Notes: generated from the sequence alone by a model not told the origin. A DNA stretch of 64,000 nucleotides from Solwaraspora sp. WMMD791 (GCF_029581195.1 NZ_CP120737.1:3697001-3761000), one strand, 5' to 3'. Numbered from the stretch's first letter, positions 52,413 through 62,734 are shown. Translations and numbers: made by a program.

Positions 52413-53378
52413 TCACCGTCCGTCGTACGCCGTCAGACCCCGTACCGCCTCGGCGGCGAGCGTGGTCAGCGGCAGCGTCGTCACCTCGACCGGGGTGAAC
52501 CATCCGGCCGCGCCGGTCGAACCACCAGCGGCCTCGGTGACCCGCGCGGCGCTCGGCCGCTGCACCGACACCCGGTAGAGCACCTGCACCACGTGCCAGT
52601 CCACCGGATGGCCCTCCGGCCCGAGCGCGGCCGGATCATGGTGGTGCCGGACGGCCAGCAGCGCACCGACCCGCCCGTGCTGCCCGCTCTCCTCGACGAT
52701 CTCCCGGGCCAGCCCGTCGGCCGGCTGCTCGCCGAAGTCGGTGCCGCCGCCGGGCAGATGCCACCGGCCGGCGCCGGGGTAACCGGGGGCGGTCCGGGTC
52801 AGCAGGAGTCGGCCGGCCGGATCGGTCACCACGCCGTACGCACCGAACCGCTGGTGTCTGCGGCGCCGGGCGTCGGGGTCACCGGCCGCCGGCTGCGGGG
52901 CCGCCGCCAGCGCCGGCAGGTCCCGCCGCGGCAGGTCGAGCAGCCGGGCGCACCAGGGCAGCACCGGGACCTTCCGCACCCGCGGGTCGGGCAGGAAGGC
53001 GACCCGGTCGGTGCCTCCGGCCGGCTCGGCCCGCGGCGGCGCGTCGTCGACCTCGATCCGGTAGACGATCCGGTCGGTGTGCCGCAGCCGGCCGGTACCC
53101 GGATCCGGCCCGACGTCCGCGCTGACGGTGACCAGGTCGACGATCCGGGCGGTCAGCCCGGTCTCCTCGGCGAACTCGCGGACGACGGCGGCCGCCGGAT
53201 CCTCACCCTGCCGTACGCCGCCGCCGGGAATCTGCCACCAGCCCGGCACCCCGGTTCGTGCCGAGGCGCGGACCATCAGCAGCTGCCCGGCGGCGTCATG
53301 GCACACGCCGTACGCCCCGATCCGCCGCTCCCGGCCGGGACCGGCAACGACGACGCGGCCGGTTGCCCCTTCAGACAA
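52413..53378 (-). CDS. Double Nudix hydrolase
   Basis: A 321-residue protein with two complete Nudix domains. Domain 1 (about 18-145) has the box GGGVRQGEDPAAAVVREFAE-ETG; domain 2 (about 175-300) has GGGTDFGEQPADGLAREIVE-ESG. Each box keeps Gly, the REx2EE core and the following Gly, so both could bind metal and cleave nucleoside-diphosphate-linked substrates. A Pro/Arg/Ala-rich hinge joins them. ATG 53378 lies 8 nt inside the upstream gene, a paralogue of the same design. Substrates unknown. Confidence 0.9.
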   Translation of the reverse strand: MSEGATGRVVVAGPGRERRIGAYGVCHDAAGQLLMVRASARTGVPGWWQIPGGGVRQGEDPAAAVVREFAEETGLTARIVDLVTVSADVGPDPGTGRLRHTDRIVYRIEVDDAPPRAEPAGGTDRVAFLPDPRVRKVPVLPWCARLLDLPRRDLPALAAAPQPAAGDPDARRRRHQRFGAYGVVTDPAGRLLLTRTAPGYPGAGRWHLPGGGTDFGEQPADGLAREIVEESGQHGRVGALLAVRHHHDPAALGPEGHPVDWHVVQVLYRVSVQRPSAARVTEAAGGSTGAAGWFTPVEVTTLPLTTLAAEAVRGLTAYDGR

Positions 53379-54318
53379 GTCGGGCAGCGCCGACCGCCTC
53401 CGCGGTCACCTCGGTGAGCTCCGCCGGCGGCATGGCGGCCAGGTCGGCGGGGGCGAACCAGCGGGCCTCGGACGTCGACCCACCGACGTCGGCGACGATC
53501 GGCAGGGTCGGCCGGTCGACCGCGACCTCGTAGAAGGCCCGTACGCCGTGCCAGTCGATCGGGTAGCCCTCGGGGCCGAGCGAGGCGGCGTCGCGGTGGC
53601 TGGCCACCCCGAGCAGCCGGATCAGCCGGCCCCGCTGGCCGGTCTCCTCGACGAGCTCCCGGATCAGCGCGGTGCCGGGCTGCTCCCCGTAGTCGGTGCC
53701 GCCGCCGGGCAGGTGCCAGCGGCCGGCACCGGGGTAACCGGGGGCGATCCGGGTCAGCAGCACCCGCCGGGCCGGGTCGGTGGCGACCGCGTACGCGGCG
53801 AACCGTTGCGCCCGGTGCAGCCCGTCCGGGCCCGGTACGGCGTAGAACGACGGGAAGTCCGGCGCGGTGTCCGGCCGCAGGTCGATGGTGTCCGGCGGCA
53901 GACCGAGGGCGCTGGCCGTGAACGGCCGCAGCGGCAGCTGCTTGGCGTCGTCCAGGCTGCACCAGCGGGCCAGGTCGGTGGGCTGGTTGATCCGGTGGCA
54001 GAGCTGTCCACCCCGTACGGCGGCCTCGTAGATCAGCCGGTCGGTGTGGAGCGTGATGCCGCGCCGGGGCAGCGAGCGCATGTCGGCGAGCACGTCACGC
54101 AGTCCGGTGACCGCGACCGAAATTCCGGTTTCGGCGGCGGTTTCCCGAACGACGGTGTTGTAGGGGTCCTCCCCGTGGTCCACGGCCCCACCGGGCAGCG
54201 ACCACACCCCGGGCGTACCGGAGCGCGGAGAGGCTCGGACCAGGAGAAACCGGTCCTCCGAGTCGACACAGACAGCGTATGCCGCGATCCGGCGCAGCGG
54301 CTCCAGGGCGGGGGTCAC
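53371..54318 (-). CDS. Double Nudix hydrolase (paralogue)
   Basis: A 315-residue paralogue of the downstream gene. Domain 1: LPGGAVDHGEDPYNTVVRET-AAETGI; domain 2: LPGGGTDYGEQPGTALIREL-VEETGQ. Shared stretches with the neighbour include APGYPGAGRWHLPGGGTD and LGPEGYPIDWH/LGPEGHPVDWH, showing tandem duplication. Domain 1 is more divergent (LLVRASPRSGTPGVWSLPGG). GTG 54318. The pair gives four Nudix domains in 1.9 kb. The intergenic region upstream holds two inverted repeats. Confidence 0.9.
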   Translation of the reverse strand: MTPALEPLRRIAAYAVCVDSEDRFLLVRASPRSGTPGVWSLPGGAVDHGEDPYNTVVRETAAETGISVAVTGLRDVLADMRSLPRRGITLHTDRLIYEAAVRGGQLCHRINQPTDLARWCSLDDAKQLPLRPFTASALGLPPDTIDLRPDTAPDFPSFYAVPGPDGLHRAQRFAAYAVATDPARRVLLTRIAPGYPGAGRWHLPGGGTDYGEQPGTALIRELVEETGQRGRLIRLLGVASHRDAASLGPEGYPIDWHGVRAFYEVAVDRPTLPIVADVGGSTSEARWFAPADLAAMPPAELTEVTAEAVGAARLV

Positions 54319-54359
54319 GAGTCCGAATTCTGCCCGTCGGTGGACGCTCGCCGGGAAAA

Positions 54360-54406
54360 ACTGTCAGATTGGCGACAGTATTCTAGGTAACTACTTGACT
54401 ACCTAG
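54360..54406. promoter_or_regulatory. Two inverted repeats upstream of the PspC gene
   Basis: ACTGTC...GACAGT (54360-54379) and CTAGGTA...TACCTAG (54383-54406, 10-nt spacer) lie in an AT-rich gap between the divergent Nudix and PspC genes. The second contains TTGACT (54395-54400). They look like operators or overlapping promoters. Confidence 0.45.
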
Positions 54407-54487
54407 AGCCGCAATCCGGGGCAGATCAGGGTAATGATCCGGGCGGTCACCGAGGTCGCCGAGGGCCGGCACGCGGACCGTCGAAGC

Positions 54488-54793
54488 ATGACGACACACG
54501 ACACCGGCGCAGCTCAGGCCCCGTACAAGCAGCTTCGGCGACCCACCACTGACCGCATGATCGCCGGGGTGGCCAGCGGGCTCGGCCGCTACTTCGGCAC
54601 CGACCCGACCCTGGTCCGGGTGATCTTCGCGGTGGCCACCGTGCTGACCGGCGGCCTGGCCGCGCTCACCTACCCGGTGATCTGGTTCCTGATGCCGCAG
54701 GAGCCGCCGAACGCGCCGGCCTGGCCCGACAGCACCGGGACCCCGCCCGGTGCCGCGCCGGCCCGGCCCCACCCGGCCGCTCCCGCCGACTGA
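54488..54793 (+). CDS. Small PspC-domain protein
   Basis: A 101-residue protein. Its PspC domain spans about 15-70: LRRPTTDRMIAGVASGLGRY, FGTDPTLVRVIFAVATVLTG, GLAALTYPVIWFLMPQEPP. A Pro/Ala tail follows. ATG 54488. It is the third PspC domain in the window, after the kinase and its divergent partner. It converges on guaA with only 9 nt between the stops. Confidence 0.9.
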   Translation: MTTHDTGAAQAPYKQLRRPTTDRMIAGVASGLGRYFGTDPTLVRVIFAVATVLTGGLAALTYPVIWFLMPQEPPNAPAWPDSTGTPPGAAPARPHPAAPAD

Positions 54794-54800
54794 CCGGTCA

Positions 54801-56356
<1,556 letters not shown>

Positions 56357-56366
56357 ACCCCGGAGC

Positions 56367-58022
56367 CTACCGACCGTCGTCGGACCGCCCCGACGACGGT
56401 GCAGGTCGACGGTCCGGCTCACCCTTGACCGGCCAGTGGGCCATCGCCCGCTCGGCGAGCGCGACGATGGTCAGCGACGGATTCACCCCCAGGTTCGCCG
56501 GCACCGCCGCGCCGTCGACCACGTGCAGGCCCGGACAACCGAAAACCCGGTGGTACGGGTCGACGACGCCGTCCGCGCTGGTGGCCCCGATCACCGCCCC
56601 GCCCAGGATGTGCGCGGTCATCGGCACGTCGAACGGCTCGGTGAGCGCCCCGCCCGGGATGCCGCCGATCTCGTCGGCGAGCAGCCGCACCGCCCGGTGA
56701 CCGGCCGGGATCCAGCTCGGGTTGGGCTCGCCGTGCCCGTGCCCGGCGACCAGCCGGCCCCGACGGTGGTACGTGGTCAGCGAATTGTCCACCGACTGCA
56801 TCACCAACGCCACGATGGTCCGCCGCGACCAGTCCCGGACCGACAGCAGCCGCAGTGTCTCCCGGGGCCGGCCGACCAGCGCGGCCAGCCAGCGGCGCAC
56901 CCGGCGCGGCCCGCCGGCCACCAGCGCCGACTGCAGCAGCCCCATCAGGTTGGCGCCGTGACCGTAGCGGACCGGCTCGATGTGGGTGCCCGGCTCCGGG
57001 TGGAACGAGCTGGTGATCGCCACACCGTCGGTGAAGTCGAGGTCGCGGCGGCGGGCGGCCCGGCGGGGCACCGCCGCGCCGAGGATCGCCTCCGAGTTGG
57101 TCCGGGTGAGCGCCCCGATCCGGGCGGAGATCGCCGGCAGCGCGCCGGTGACGCGGGCGGCGTGCAGCAGCCGTTGGGTGCCGAGCGCCCCGGCGGCGAG
57201 CACCACCTGGTCGGCGGCGATCGTCTCCCGGCCGCCGACCCAGGCACCGGTACGCCGTACGTCGACCAGGTAGCCGGCACCGCCCGGACCCGGCCGCAGC
57301 CCGACGACCGTGGTCAACGCCCGCACCTGGGCTCCGGCCCGTTCGGCGAACCACAGGTAGTTCTTCGGCAGCGAGTTCTTGGCACCGACCCGGCAGCCGG
57401 TCATGCAGGCCCCGCAGTGCGTGCAGCCGACCCGGTCCGGCCCGGCCCCGCCGAAGTACGGGTCGACGACCTGCTCGCCGGGTGGGCCGAGGTAGACGGC
57501 GACGGGTGTCGGCCGGAACGTGTCGCCGACACCCATCCGGTCGGCGACCGCCCGCATCGCCTCGTCGGCGGCGGTGGTCCGCGGATAGTCGACGACGCCG
57601 AGCATCTGTTTGGCGCGGGCGTAGTGCGGGGCGAGTTCGGCCCGCCAGTCGGTGATGCCCGCCCATTGCGGATCGGCGTAGAAGTCGGCCGGCGGCTCGT
57701 AGAGCGTGTTCGCGTAGACCAGCGACCCGCCGCCGACGCCGGCCCCGGACAGCACCAGGACCCCGGACCGGGTACCGCTGCCTCGACCAGCCGCCGCGCT
57801 CTTGCCGGCGGGGCGCAGCAGGGTGATCCGCTGGATGCCGTAGCAGCCGAGCGCCGGCGCCCACAGGAACCGGCGGACCCGCCAGGAGGTACGCGGCAAC
57901 TCGTGGTCGGCGAAGCGGCGGCCGGCTTCCAGCACCAGGACCGAGTAGCCCTTCTCGGCGAGCCGCAGCGCGGCGACGCTGCCGCCGAATCCGGACCCGA
58001 TCACGACCACGTCGTACCGCAT
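56367..58022 (-). CDS. GMC-family oxidoreductase (cholesterol-oxidase-like)
   Basis: A 551-residue flavoprotein. FAD-binding motif [52 protein letters not shown]. The GMC C-terminal portion has [40 protein letters not shown] and [13 protein letters not shown], with His of AHILGG and Asn of NLGVNPS near the active site. A cysteine cluster [20 protein letters not shown] suggests an iron-sulfur site or structural metal. In actinobacteria this gene commonly lies between guaB and guaA. Natural substrate is unknown; sterol is not implied. Confidence 0.9.
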   Translation of the reverse strand: MRYDVVVIGSGFGGSVAALRLAEKGYSVLVLEAGRRFADHELPRTSWRVRRFLWAPALGCYGIQRITLLRPAGKSAAAGRGSGTRSGVLVLSGAGVGGGSLVYANTLYEPPADFYADPQWAGITDWRAELAPHYARAKQMLGVVDYPRTTAADEAMRAVADRMGVGDTFRPTPVAVYLGPPGEQVVDPYFGGAGPDRVGCTHCGACMTGCRVGAKNSLPKNYLWFAERAGAQVRALTTVVGLRPGPGGAGYLVDVRRTGAWVGGRETIAADQVVLAAGALGTQRLLHAARVTGALPAISARIGALTRTNSEAILGAAVPRRAARRRDLDFTDGVAITSSFHPEPGTHIEPVRYGHGANLMGLLQSALVAGGPRRVRRWLAALVGRPRETLRLLSVRDWSRRTIVALVMQSVDNSLTTYHRRGRLVAGHGHGEPNPSWIPAGHRAVRLLADEIGGIPGGALTEPFDVPMTAHILGGAVIGATSADGVVDPYHRVFGCPGLHVVDGAAVPANLGVNPSLTIVALAERAMAHWPVKGEPDRRPAPSSGRSDDGR

Positions 58023-58077
58023 CCCGCCATCATCACCGGCACGCCACCAGCCGTGGCGTACGGGCTAGCCTGCCGGC

Positions 58078-58680
58078 ATGGGGAGCACCGAACTGGACGA
58101 GCTGATCGTCGCCGACGCCGAGGAGTTGCGCGCATGGCTGTCGGTCAACCACGCCACGTCGCCCGGAGTCTGGCTCGCCCTGACCCGCAAGGGCGGCACG
58201 GTCACCACGCTGACCTGGCAGCAGGCGGTCGACGAAGCGCTCTGCTTCGGCTGGATCGACGGACAGGCCCGCAAGCGCGACGAACAGACCTCCTGGATCC
58301 GGTACACCCCGCGACGCGCACGCAGTTCCTGGTCACAGCGCAACGTCGCTCACGTGGCCCGGCTGGAGGCGCAGGGGCTGATGATGCCGGCCGGCCGCGC
58401 CGTGGTGGAGGCGGCGAAGGCGGACGGACGGTGGGCGGCCGCCTACGCGCCGCCCTCGGAAGCCCAGGTGCCGGCCGATCTGCTCGCCGCGATCGCCGCC
58501 GACCCCGACGCCCAGGCCATGTTCGACGTCCTCACCAGCACCAATCGCTTCGCACTCATCCACCGGGTGAACGGCGTCAAACGGGCAGAGACCCGCGAAC
58601 GGAAGATCCGCGAGTTCGTCGCCATGCTGGCCCGGCACGAGACGATCTACCCGCAGAAGGCGAAACCGCCCACGTTGTAG
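58078..58680 (+). CDS. YdeI/OmdA-family protein
   Basis: A 200-residue protein of the YdeI (bacteriocin-protection / OmdA) family. The blocks ELRAWLSVNHATSPGVWLAL, DEALCFGWIDGQARKRDEQT and WIRYTPRRARSSWSQRNVAH fit the family, and the C-terminal helix region (ALIHRVNGVKRAETRERKIR) is typical. ATG at 58078 has a weak ribosome-binding site. Divergent from the GMC oxidoreductase. Biochemical role not established. Confidence 0.88.
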   Translation: MGSTELDELIVADAEELRAWLSVNHATSPGVWLALTRKGGTVTTLTWQQAVDEALCFGWIDGQARKRDEQTSWIRYTPRRARSSWSQRNVAHVARLEAQGLMMPAGRAVVEAAKADGRWAAAYAPPSEAQVPADLLAAIAADPDAQAMFDVLTSTNRFALIHRVNGVKRAETRERKIREFVAMLARHETIYPQKAKPPTL

Positions 58681-58687
58681 CGCATGG

Positions 58688-58960
58688 TCACCAGCGTTCC
58701 ACCAGGTGTTCGCGGCCGTCGAGCCACAGCGCGGCGAACCGACCCTCGGCGATCACTCGTCGTGCCCGCAGATGCCAGTCACCGGGACATTCGATGTCGA
58801 ATCACAGAAAGGCATCCTTGCCGCGACCGCGCTCCCGGGTCTGCGGCAGTTCGAAGACCACGTCGTCGGCGAGCAGGGCCGCGAACCCTGGCCAGTCCCG
58901 ACGCTCCAGGGAGCTCCCAGCACATGGCCACGATCGTTCCAGCCGTACGTGTCCTGACAA
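58688..58960 (-). pseudogene. NTF2/SnoaL-like gene with in-frame stop
   Basis: The minus strand encodes LERRDWPGFAALLADDVVFE then LPQTRERGRGKDAFL, a TGA at 58804-58802, and then FDIECPGDWHLRARRVIAEG, RFAALWLDGREHLVERW and a final TGA at 58690-58688. Together they match a SnoaL-like/nuclear transport factor 2 family protein (x-RDWP-F-LL-DDVV-ELPQTRER, and F-PGDWHLR-). The TGA interrupts a conserved core and the 5' end is worn. A further selenocysteine-type or readthrough use of the TGA is not supported. Confidence 0.65.
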
Positions 58961-59008
58961 GACCTTGCTTCCCGCAAGTTGGACGGCCGCCTTGCTCGCC
59001 GCCCCGGG

Positions 59009-59611
59009 CTACGTCGTGGTGGCGCCGATGGTCGCCCCGATCGCGACGGGCAGCGGGTACGGCCGCTCGGCGGGCAACAGGTCGGGCGGGACTGGCCCGT
59101 CGCTGGCGGCAAGCTGGCCTCGGATCGCGTGCGCCTGGTCGGTCACGTCGCTGATGCCGACGATCCACTCGTCGACGTACCGGTCGACGACCTGGCCGGA
59201 CAGGCCTACCTGCAGCGACCGGTACGGCAGCGGGCCGAGCGACGGCGACCGCTCCGGGTCCCACTGGACTCTGACCTGGCTGGTTCTTACCAGTCGCGCC
59301 CAGGTGGTTCGGTCCGGATACAGGTCACGGTCGTAGTGGCTCAGGCACGCCTGGGCGAGCGCCGCGTCGAATCCACCGCGGAGGATCCTGACCGCCAGCA
59401 CCCGCTCCTGACCGGGCTTGGACGCCCAGCCGCTGCGGTACATCATCCACAGGAACGACGGTTTGATCCAGGTCATCCGCTCGCGCTTGAACGGCGGCAC
59501 GAACCGTCCGGCGGCCACCGCCGGGGCGGCGATCTCCGGCGTGTACGCCTGGTAGACGGTGACGGTCTGCTCGTCGAACGCGGCCCGGATCTGGCGGTAC
59601 GGAACACTCAC
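59009..59611 (-). CDS. DUF4291 family protein
   Basis: A 200-residue protein. VPYRQIRAAFDEQTVTVYQA, then YTPEIAAPAVAAGRFVPPFK, RERMTWIKPSFLWMMYRSGW and PYRSLQVGLSGQVVDRYVDE match the DUF4291 family, which is widespread but uncharacterised. GTG at 59611 was chosen because the family starts at this point; the upstream frame (to 59812) is not conserved. The upstream gap (59612-59860) holds divergent promoters. Confidence 0.88.
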   Translation of the reverse strand: MSVPYRQIRAAFDEQTVTVYQAYTPEIAAPAVAAGRFVPPFKRERMTWIKPSFLWMMYRSGWASKPGQERVLAVRILRGGFDAALAQACLSHYDRDLYPDRTTWARLVRTSQVRVQWDPERSPSLGPLPYRSLQVGLSGQVVDRYVDEWIVGISDVTDQAHAIRGQLAASDGPVPPDLLPAERPYPLPVAIGATIGATTT

Positions 59612-59860
59612 GCGCCCGATCGTGCCGGACGTGCCGGGCCGACCTCCACAGGATCTACTCGCTGGCTTCTCCGACGGCTGCGGGGCCGCCACCGGCGTGA
59701 TGCCGGACATGGGGACGCTCTCGGCCCGGCGCAACCAACCACCTCCGCCTCGCGCTGCCGGATCAGGTCGGACCGTCGACCCGATCATTCGATCGCACGA
59801 CACCACCAGCACGAGTACGCTCAGTAACGAGATTCGGCAGCCTCACGACGAGGAGGCAGC

Positions 59861-60175
59861 ATGTCCATGTCACGCGAACAGTGGCTGGCGACCCAGGCGG
59901 CCAGCCGACAGACCCGGTCACGACCGACAGTTCACCGCTGCGGGCTGGTGGCCCGGCCGGACGGGCGGTTCGACGTACGGATCGAAGGGACCGACCTGCG
60001 CACCGGCGCCGTCCCGCCACTGATCCACATCGGTGGCCGACCGGCGCGGCGGATCGAGAGCCACGGTGGCACCGTCCTGCGTGCCGTGGTCGATCGCGGC
60101 GAACCCGGCGACGAGGTGACCATCGACCTCGGGCCGGCCGGCACGGTGCGGGCGACGGTCGGGCGGGTGTCATGA
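59861..60175 (+). CDS. Small hypothetical protein, first gene of the hydrolase module
   Basis: A 104-residue protein with no recognised family. After a helical N-terminus (REQWLATQAASRQ), it reads as beta-rich: RCGLVARPDGRFDVRIEGTD, VPPLIHIGGRPARRIESHGG, and TVLRAVVDRGEPGDEVTIDL, like an IPT/TIG-type immunoglobulin-like fold. No signal peptide. ATG at 59861 has GGAGG 7 nt upstream. Its stop overlaps the hydrolase start (ATGA), implying coupled translation. Confidence 0.7.
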   Translation: MSMSREQWLATQAASRQTRSRPTVHRCGLVARPDGRFDVRIEGTDLRTGAVPPLIHIGGRPARRIESHGGTVLRAVVDRGEPGDEVTIDLGPAGTVRATVGRVS

Positions 60176-62253
60176 GTGTCCACCCACCACGCGTCCTCGC
60201 TCCGGTCGCTACCGGCGACGGCGTCGTCTGGGTCAGCGGGACCACCCCCGGCGCGACCGTCACGATCCGACAGGGCAGTGTCGAACGGGGACGCCGACAG
60301 GCCACCGGCCCGGTGACCCCGGTCGGCGTCACCGGGATCACCGGCGACCCGGTCGAGGCCGTCGCGCACCTCGACGCGCAGAGCGCCACCAGCGCCGCGG
60401 TCACCCCGGTGCGAGATCCCGGGGAGGCCGGCGAGTTTCCGGGTGCGGCTGTCCGCGACGTCGACTACGGCAGCTTCCCGGTACCGACGCATGACACTCC
60501 GCAGGGCACCGACGGCGGGTTCGCGGCCCCGCTGCGCGGCCGGGTGTGGCTGCCCGCCGACAGTGCCGGGCAGGTGCCGGGCGGGCTGGGCCGCCGGCCG
60601 CTGGTGGTCATCGCGCACGGCTACTGGGGGAATCCGCTGGAGGACGTCGAAAGCCTCAAGGGGTACGCGTGGCTGGCCGGGCATCTGGCCCGCTGGGGCA
60701 TGGTGGCCTGCTCGATCGACCTGTCCACGGTCAACCGCGAGACGGCGATGGCGACCCAGCAGTGGTCCCGTGGCGAAGTGATCATGGCGATGCTCGACCG
60801 GCTGACCACCGACGACGACCTGGCCGGGTACGTCGACCGGGGCCGGGTCGGGCTGGTCGGCCATTCCATGGGCGGCGAAGGTGTCGTGCTCGCCCAGGCG
60901 ATCAACCGCACCCGCCGGCCCCGGTACGGCATCCTCGGACTGGTCAGCATCGCCCCGACCAACCACCGGCCGGACGTCGCCGCCACCCACACCGCGTACC
61001 TGCAACTGCACGGCAGTCTGGACTACCTTCTGCAGGATCCGAGGTACGTCACCGGACCGGCGCCCCGCTTCGGCGGGTTCCGGCTCCACGACCGGGCCTG
61101 GCGGCCCCGCAGCCTCGCCTTCATCGACGGTGCCCGGCACGAGGGCTGGAACCCGATCTGGCTGGCCAGCCCGAACAGCCTGGAGCCGGAACCGGATCCA
61201 GCGCTGCCGGTGCTGCCCGCCGACCGGCAGCGACGCATCGGGCAGGCGCTGGTCACGGCGTTCCTGCTCGACGTGCTGACCGGACGGGAAGACTACCGCG
61301 GCTACCTCGCCGGCCCGGTGCTGCCCCGGGTGGTCGGCGCCACGGTGGTGCGCCGCCAGCACCAGTCGCCGTCGGTCACCGTGATCGACGACTTCGGTGA
61401 CGCCGACGCCCAGCTCGACCTGCCGGCCGAGGAACCGGCCGACAAGACCGTCAACCGACGTGGCCTGGCCGCCCGCACCACCGGCGAGGGCATCGACCGG
61501 TGGGTGGACGTCGACCACCGTACGGACCTGCCGCTGAGCGTGCACGGCACGCGCGGGCTGGACGTCGCCTGGCGCAACGACACCACCAGCTACGAGACCA
61601 ACCTGGACGCGGTGAGCGTCGCGCCGTCGGACACGCTGTCGATGCGGCTGGCCCTGCACTACGACGAGACCGACAGCGGGCTGCCCGACGAGACACACAA
61701 CCCGGTCGGCGAAGACCTCGACGTCGTCGTGGAACTCGACGACGGAACCGAACGGGCAGCGGTCCCGCTGTCCGTGACCGGCCAGGTGGTGCGCTACCCG
61801 CTGGCCGGACCACAGACCTACAGCGTGTTCCAGACGGTACGGCTACCGGTCGACGCCTTCACCGCGACCAATCCGGACCTGGACGTCACCGCGCTGAAAC
61901 GGATCCGGCTGGTCTTCTCCGATCGGCCCACCGGCCGCCTGCTGGTCGACGACATCGAGTTCGAGACCGCCGCGCTCACCGCTCCGTCGGCGATCAGCAT
62001 GCTGCGGGTGCACGACCTGGGCGGCGGGTACGGCCCACCGGACGACCACATCGACACCGAGGTGATCGTGCACCTGGCCGGCCGGCCGGGCGAGACGTTC
62101 GGTCTGGCGCTGCGCGCCGACGCGACGTTGCCGGCCAACTGGGGCATGTTCACCGGGCTGCGCGTCGCGCTGGTCACCGGCGGTCAGATCCAGCTCGCCT
62201 ACCGGCGGGTCGGACCCACCGTACGGGAGATCGTCGCCGTCGTCCCCAACTGA
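60172..62253 (+). CDS. Large alpha/beta-hydrolase with C-terminal repeat domain
   Basis: A 693-residue protein. The N-terminal 100 residues look Ig-like (VATGDGVVWVSGTTPGATVT). The hydrolase domain (about 105-380) has RPLVVIAHGYWGNP, the nucleophile elbow VGLVGHSMGGEG with Ser232, and a likely catalytic His323 in DGARHEGWNP. A beta-rich region follows (DDIEFETAALTAPSAIS preceding). The last 80 residues form a domain starting LRVHDLGGGYGPPDDHID, shared with the next gene. No secretion signal is seen. It resembles large platelet-activating-factor-acetylhydrolase-like or chlorophyllase-type enzymes; substrate unknown. Confidence 0.75.
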   Translation: MSVHPPRVLAPVATGDGVVWVSGTTPGATVTIRQGSVERGRRQATGPVTPVGVTGITGDPVEAVAHLDAQSATSAAVTPVRDPGEAGEFPGAAVRDVDYGSFPVPTHDTPQGTDGGFAAPLRGRVWLPADSAGQVPGGLGRRPLVVIAHGYWGNPLEDVESLKGYAWLAGHLARWGMVACSIDLSTVNRETAMATQQWSRGEVIMAMLDRLTTDDDLAGYVDRGRVGLVGHSMGGEGVVLAQAINRTRRPRYGILGLVSIAPTNHRPDVAATHTAYLQLHGSLDYLLQDPRYVTGPAPRFGGFRLHDRAWRPRSLAFIDGARHEGWNPIWLASPNSLEPEPDPALPVLPADRQRRIGQALVTAFLLDVLTGREDYRGYLAGPVLPRVVGATVVRRQHQSPSVTVIDDFGDADAQLDLPAEEPADKTVNRRGLAARTTGEGIDRWVDVDHRTDLPLSVHGTRGLDVAWRNDTTSYETNLDAVSVAPSDTLSMRLALHYDETDSGLPDETHNPVGEDLDVVVELDDGTERAAVPLSVTGQVVRYPLAGPQTYSVFQTVRLPVDAFTATNPDLDVTALKRIRLVFSDRPTGRLLVDDIEFETAALTAPSAISMLRVHDLGGGYGPPDDHIDTEVIVHLAGRPGETFGLALRADATLPANWGMFTGLRVALVTGGQIQLAYRRVGPTVREIVAVVPN

Positions 62254-62395
62254 GCCGTGCGACGCGGCTACCGACCCGGAACACCGAGTGAGAGGAGAAA
62301 TCGCCATGGCGGTACTGCGGGCCAGCGGAAAGGTAACCTTCCTGCGGGTACACGACCTGGGCGGCGGGTACGGCCCACCGGACGACCACATCGAC
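62002..62395 (+). repeat. Duplicated 54-bp coding segment (62002-62055 and 62342-62395)
   Basis: The segments starting CTGCGGGTGCACGACCTGGG and CTGCGGGTACACGACCTGGG are identical in 53 of 54 positions, the only difference being G or A in a Val codon. They encode the LRVHDLGGGYGPPDDHID motif in the hydrolase and in the small downstream gene. The bases between the copies are unrelated. Confidence 0.95.
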
Positions 62396-62614
62396 GGCGA
62401 GTTGGTCACCACAGTCAGCGGGGCGCCGAACCACGCCGTCGGGGCAACGTTGCGCACCGACAGCCGGCTGCCCTCGCACGAGGGGATGCTGGCGCTGCTG
62501 CGTGACGGGCTGGTGCACCGATCGACGGTGGAGACCACCATCGACTACGACCTCGACACCGCGGCCGGCCGCCGCAACGGCCGGCTGATGCGGGTGGAGC
62601 TGCGCCCGGCCTGA
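62306..62614 (+). CDS. Small protein made of the hydrolase's C-terminal domain
   Basis: A 102-residue protein. FLRVHDLGGGYGPPDDHIDG starts a stand-alone copy of the domain ending the preceding hydrolase; later parts align loosely (GATLRTDSRLPSHEGMLALL against GLALRADATLPANWGMFTGL). The C-terminus (YDLDTAAGRRNGRLMRVELR) has no counterpart. ATG 62306 has AGAGGAGA about 8 nt upstream. It is probably made with the hydrolase and could bind the same partner. A coding-like frame continues after its stop. Confidence 0.8.
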   Translation: MAVLRASGKVTFLRVHDLGGGYGPPDDHIDGELVTTVSGAPNHAVGATLRTDSRLPSHEGMLALLRDGLVHRSTVETTIDYDLDTAAGRRNGRLMRVELRPA

Positions 62615-62734
62615 GGCGACGACTCCGCGCCCCAGCAAGCGCAGGCGGTGGGCCAGGCGAAGCGGGACACCTCCCACATGGAGGGTTTCGTGATCGACCC
62701 GGCGGCCGGCACCGGGCTCACCGCCGGGCGCTGA
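62615..62734 (+). pseudogene. In-frame coding-like tail after the small domain protein
   Basis: Directly after the TGA at 62612-62614 the same frame stays open for 39 codons (GDDSAPQQAQAVGQAKRD, then TSHMEGFVIDPAAGTGLTAG and R), ending TGA at 62732-62734. The composition and codon use look protein-coding and unlike random sequence. It may be the remnant of a lost gene's 3' end joined here by deletion. No family recognised. Confidence 0.35.
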
